Positions 6,189 through 7,411 of a DNA stretch of 7,411 nt are shown in pieces. Location: positions 1-7,411 of the forward strand of contig CALMRM010000314.1 in the NCBI GenBank assembly GCA_937871605.1. The letters are read 5' to 3'. The stretch comes from an uncultured Terriglobus sp. (GTDB taxonomy: Bacteria > Acidobacteriota > Terriglobia > Terriglobales > Acidobacteriaceae). Position numbers and translations under genes: made by a program. Below the pieces are notes generated by a model. It worked only from the letters and a program-made list of their open reading frames with translations. It made no database searches and had not been told where the DNA came from. Each line of letters opens with the position of its first letter. Positions within the stretch are counted from its first letter, which is position 1.

Positions 6189-6866
6189 ATGATGTCTCGA
6201 AATACGGTTTTCCGCCGCAAGTTGCTCTTCCGCCTTCGCCGCCACACACTGCCCTTGCTCTGCAGCCGGGTGTACACCGCATGGTGGCGGCTGCTGGGCA
6301 TGCACATCGGCCATCAGGTGCGGCTCTACCCCATCCGTGTCACTTGGCCGCACCGCGTCACGCTCGGTGACTCTGTCAGCCTGGAGCACTCTATCTACTT
6401 CAATATCGCCGGTGGCTACCGGGATGCCGGAGGCGTTCTCATTGGCAGCGGTACGTTTGTTGGCAGCGGGTGTGAGTTCAACATCATCTCGTCGATCACC
6501 GTGGGTACAAATTGCCTGATTGCAAGCGGATGCCGCTTTATCGACCATAACCATGGAACAGCTGTCGGCACCTTGATCAAGGCCCAAGAAGAAGAAGAAG
6601 GTCCAATCTCGATTGGTTCCGACGTGTGGATTGGTGCGAATTGCGTCATTCTCAAAGGCGTCTCCATCGGTGACAACACCATCGTTGCCGCGGGTTCCGT
6701 TGTCACCAAGCCGCTGGACGCCATGGGCATCTATGCGGGGGTGCCTGCCCGCCTCGTGCGTCGCCGCACTGACGTTGCAGGCACTTCCCCTTCTCCTCGT
6801 GCAGACGGCAGCGCGCCAGCATCAATGGGTAACGCTGATGCTGACCGGATCGGACAGCAGGGTTAG
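6189..6866 (+). CDS. Hexapeptide-repeat acyltransferase (WbbJ/LbH type)
   Basis: A 225-residue left-handed beta-helix acyltransferase, probably acetylating a surface sugar with acetyl-CoA. A basic N-terminus (RRKLLFRLRRH, 9-19) is followed by repeat turns (LGDSVSLEHSIYFN, VLIGSGTFVGSG, ITVGTNCLIASG), the DHNHG active-site block (119-123), an acidic loop (QEEEEG, 133-138), then SIGSDVWIGANCVIL (141-155), VSIGDNTIVAAGSVV (158-172) and the closing YAGVPARLV (182-190). The last 30 or so residues are low-complexity and overlap the convergent gene. The start is uncertain: two ATGs occur at 6189 and 6192, with GAGG at 6185-6188 suiting 6192. The frame stays open to 5949, and 6072 is another ATG, but codons there are rich in AGA, AGG, ATA and CTA, the residues match no family sequence, and only 26 bases would remain for two promoters. 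Confidence 0.85.
   Translation: MMSRNTVFRRKLLFRLRRHTLPLLCSRVYTAWWRLLGMHIGHQVRLYPIRVTWPHRVTLGDSVSLEHSIYFNIAGGYRDAGGVLIGSGTFVGSGCEFNIISSITVGTNCLIASGCRFIDHNHGTAVGTLIKAQEEEEGPISIGSDVWIGANCVILKGVSIGDNTIVAAGSVVTKPLDAMGIYAGVPARLVRRRTDVAGTSPSPRADGSAPASMGNADADRIGQQG
6586..6600 (+). repeat. Trinucleotide run (AAG)5 in the acyltransferase gene
   Basis: Five AAG units, read in frame as part of Gln followed by four Glu (residues 133-137), fall in a loop between the DHNHG active-site block and the next beta-helix turn. Unit gain or loss by slippage would only change the Glu number. Confidence 0.6.
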
Positions 6867-7411
6867 ATTTCCTGTGGTGTGAGCCCATATCTGTAGTGTG
6901 TGCAGACCCGTTGCCAGTACAGAGGTATCCAGCGGAAAGGCAAACGGCGCAGACCATGCACGAGCCGTGCCGAACTGATTGCCGTCCACCAGCAGGATGG
7001 AGCCGGCAGCGTCCAGTTGGGCCAGGACCGAAGCGGTCACGGTGACTAAGCCCGAGATCGCCTGACCGCCTGCGGGAAACGTGATGCTGACGGGCTGGGT
7101 GGAAACCGGTGCCGGCGCTGGCGTGGTAGTCACCGGCGTGGTGGTCACGGGTGCCGGGGTGACTGGCGTGGATGCGTTGCTGACGTTAACCGCTACCGTT
7201 GAGGACAGCGAGATTGTATTGCTGGTGTCGTGCGCCCAGAGCTGCAGGGTATGCGCACCGTTGCTGAGGATGGTTGTGTCCAGCGGGTAGTTGTAGGGCG
7301 CCGCGGTGACGCGGACCACGCCGAACTCCTTCCCGTCGACCATCAGGTACGAGCCTGCAGGGTCGAGGTTTACTCCAACTGCCCCCTGCACCGTCACACT
7401 GCCGCTTACTG
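6822..7411 (-). CDS. Ig-like repeat surface/secreted protein, C-terminal part (5' end beyond window)
   Basis: The frame is open to the right edge, so the N-terminus and any signal peptide are missing; 196 codons before the stop are seen. They hold two copies of a domain of about 77 residues, encoded near 7176-7409 and 6825-7067, roughly half identical by eye. Both share the pattern SGxVTV, AGSxLxVDG, FG, APxxxPLDT, then GxHTLQxWAHxT, typical of bacterial Ig-like modules. Between them is a Pro/Thr-rich linker with repeated PVTTT units. The protein ends straight after the second module with no sorting signal or membrane anchor. An in-frame GTG at 7397-7395 aligns with a Val inside the first repeat and is not a true start. 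The stop lies 45 bases inside the convergent acyltransferase gene. Such modules usually mediate adhesion or act as spacers in exported proteins; the ligand is unknown. Confidence 0.8.
   Translation of the reverse strand, partial: VSGSVTVQGAVGVNLDPAGSYLMVDGKEFGVVRVTAAPYNYPLDTTILSNGAHTLQLWAHDTSNTISLSSTVAVNVSNASTPVTPAPVTTTPVTTTPAPAPVSTQPVSITFPAGGQAISGLVTVTASVLAQLDAAGSILLVDGNQFGTARAWSAPFAFPLDTSVLATGLHTLQIWAHTTGNLTLLSDPVSISVTH
7120..7164 (-). repeat. 15-base imperfect tandem repeat in the linker
   Basis: About three units of 15 bases (7120-7134, 7135-7149 and a more diverged 7150-7164) encode the pentapeptide-like PVTTT stretch between the two Ig-like modules. The first two units differ at two positions. 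Because 15 is a multiple of three, copy-number change would lengthen or shorten the linker without a frameshift. Confidence 0.6.

Noticed and set aside
6174..6587. A 137-codon minus-strand open frame opposite the acyltransferase
   Set aside because: It has no motifs, and it is antisense to clear hexapeptide repeats on the plus strand.
7120..7164. Short tandem repeats considered as a CRISPR-like array
   Set aside because: Units are 15 bases, directly adjacent without spacers, and encode a Pro/Thr linker in frame.

Overview
The window looks like part of a chromosomal exopolysaccharide (EPS) and cell-surface locus from a GC-rich bacterium. My best guess is Acidobacteriota (Terriglobia/Acidobacteriaceae type). 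That guess rests on three things recalled from memory, not on a search: a colanic-acid-like gene set, a sortase with an LPHTA-tailed secreted protein of a kind I associate with that group, and an Ig-like repeat protein beside EPS genes. No rRNA, tRNA, CRISPR array, insertion sequence or phage gene is visible.

Layout. Four plus-strand genes fill 34-4565: a GT-B family 4 glycosyltransferase (34-1281), a WcaF-like hexapeptide-repeat acetyltransferase (1278-1874), a WcaI-like family 4 glycosyltransferase (1871-3067) and a WecA/MraY-family polyprenyl-phosphate sugar-1-phosphate transferase (3120-4565). The first three are joined by ATGA stop/start overlaps; the fourth follows after 52 bases with its own good ribosome binding site. 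The WecA-like enzyme would load the first sugar phosphate onto undecaprenyl phosphate at the inner membrane. The glycosyltransferases would then extend the chain and the acetyltransferase would decorate it.

At 4565/4566 the strand switches with no spacer: the stop codons of the convergent genes abut as TAGCTA. On the minus strand, a secreted protein with a C-terminal LPHTA sorting signal (5191-6045) is followed 13 bases later by a class D-like sortase (4566-5177). This is a self-contained enzyme/substrate pair for covalent surface anchoring.

A 143-base divergent region (6046-6188) separates that pair from a plus-strand hexapeptide-repeat acyltransferase (6189-6866). The 3' end of that gene overlaps, by 45 bases, the 3' end of a minus-strand gene that runs off the right edge (6822-7411). 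The latter encodes two Ig-like repeats joined by a Pro/Thr linker.

The items most worth following up are the sortase/substrate pair inside an EPS locus of a presumed Gram-negative, and the unusual roughly 130-residue cytoplasmic extension, possibly GAF-like, on the WecA-family enzyme.
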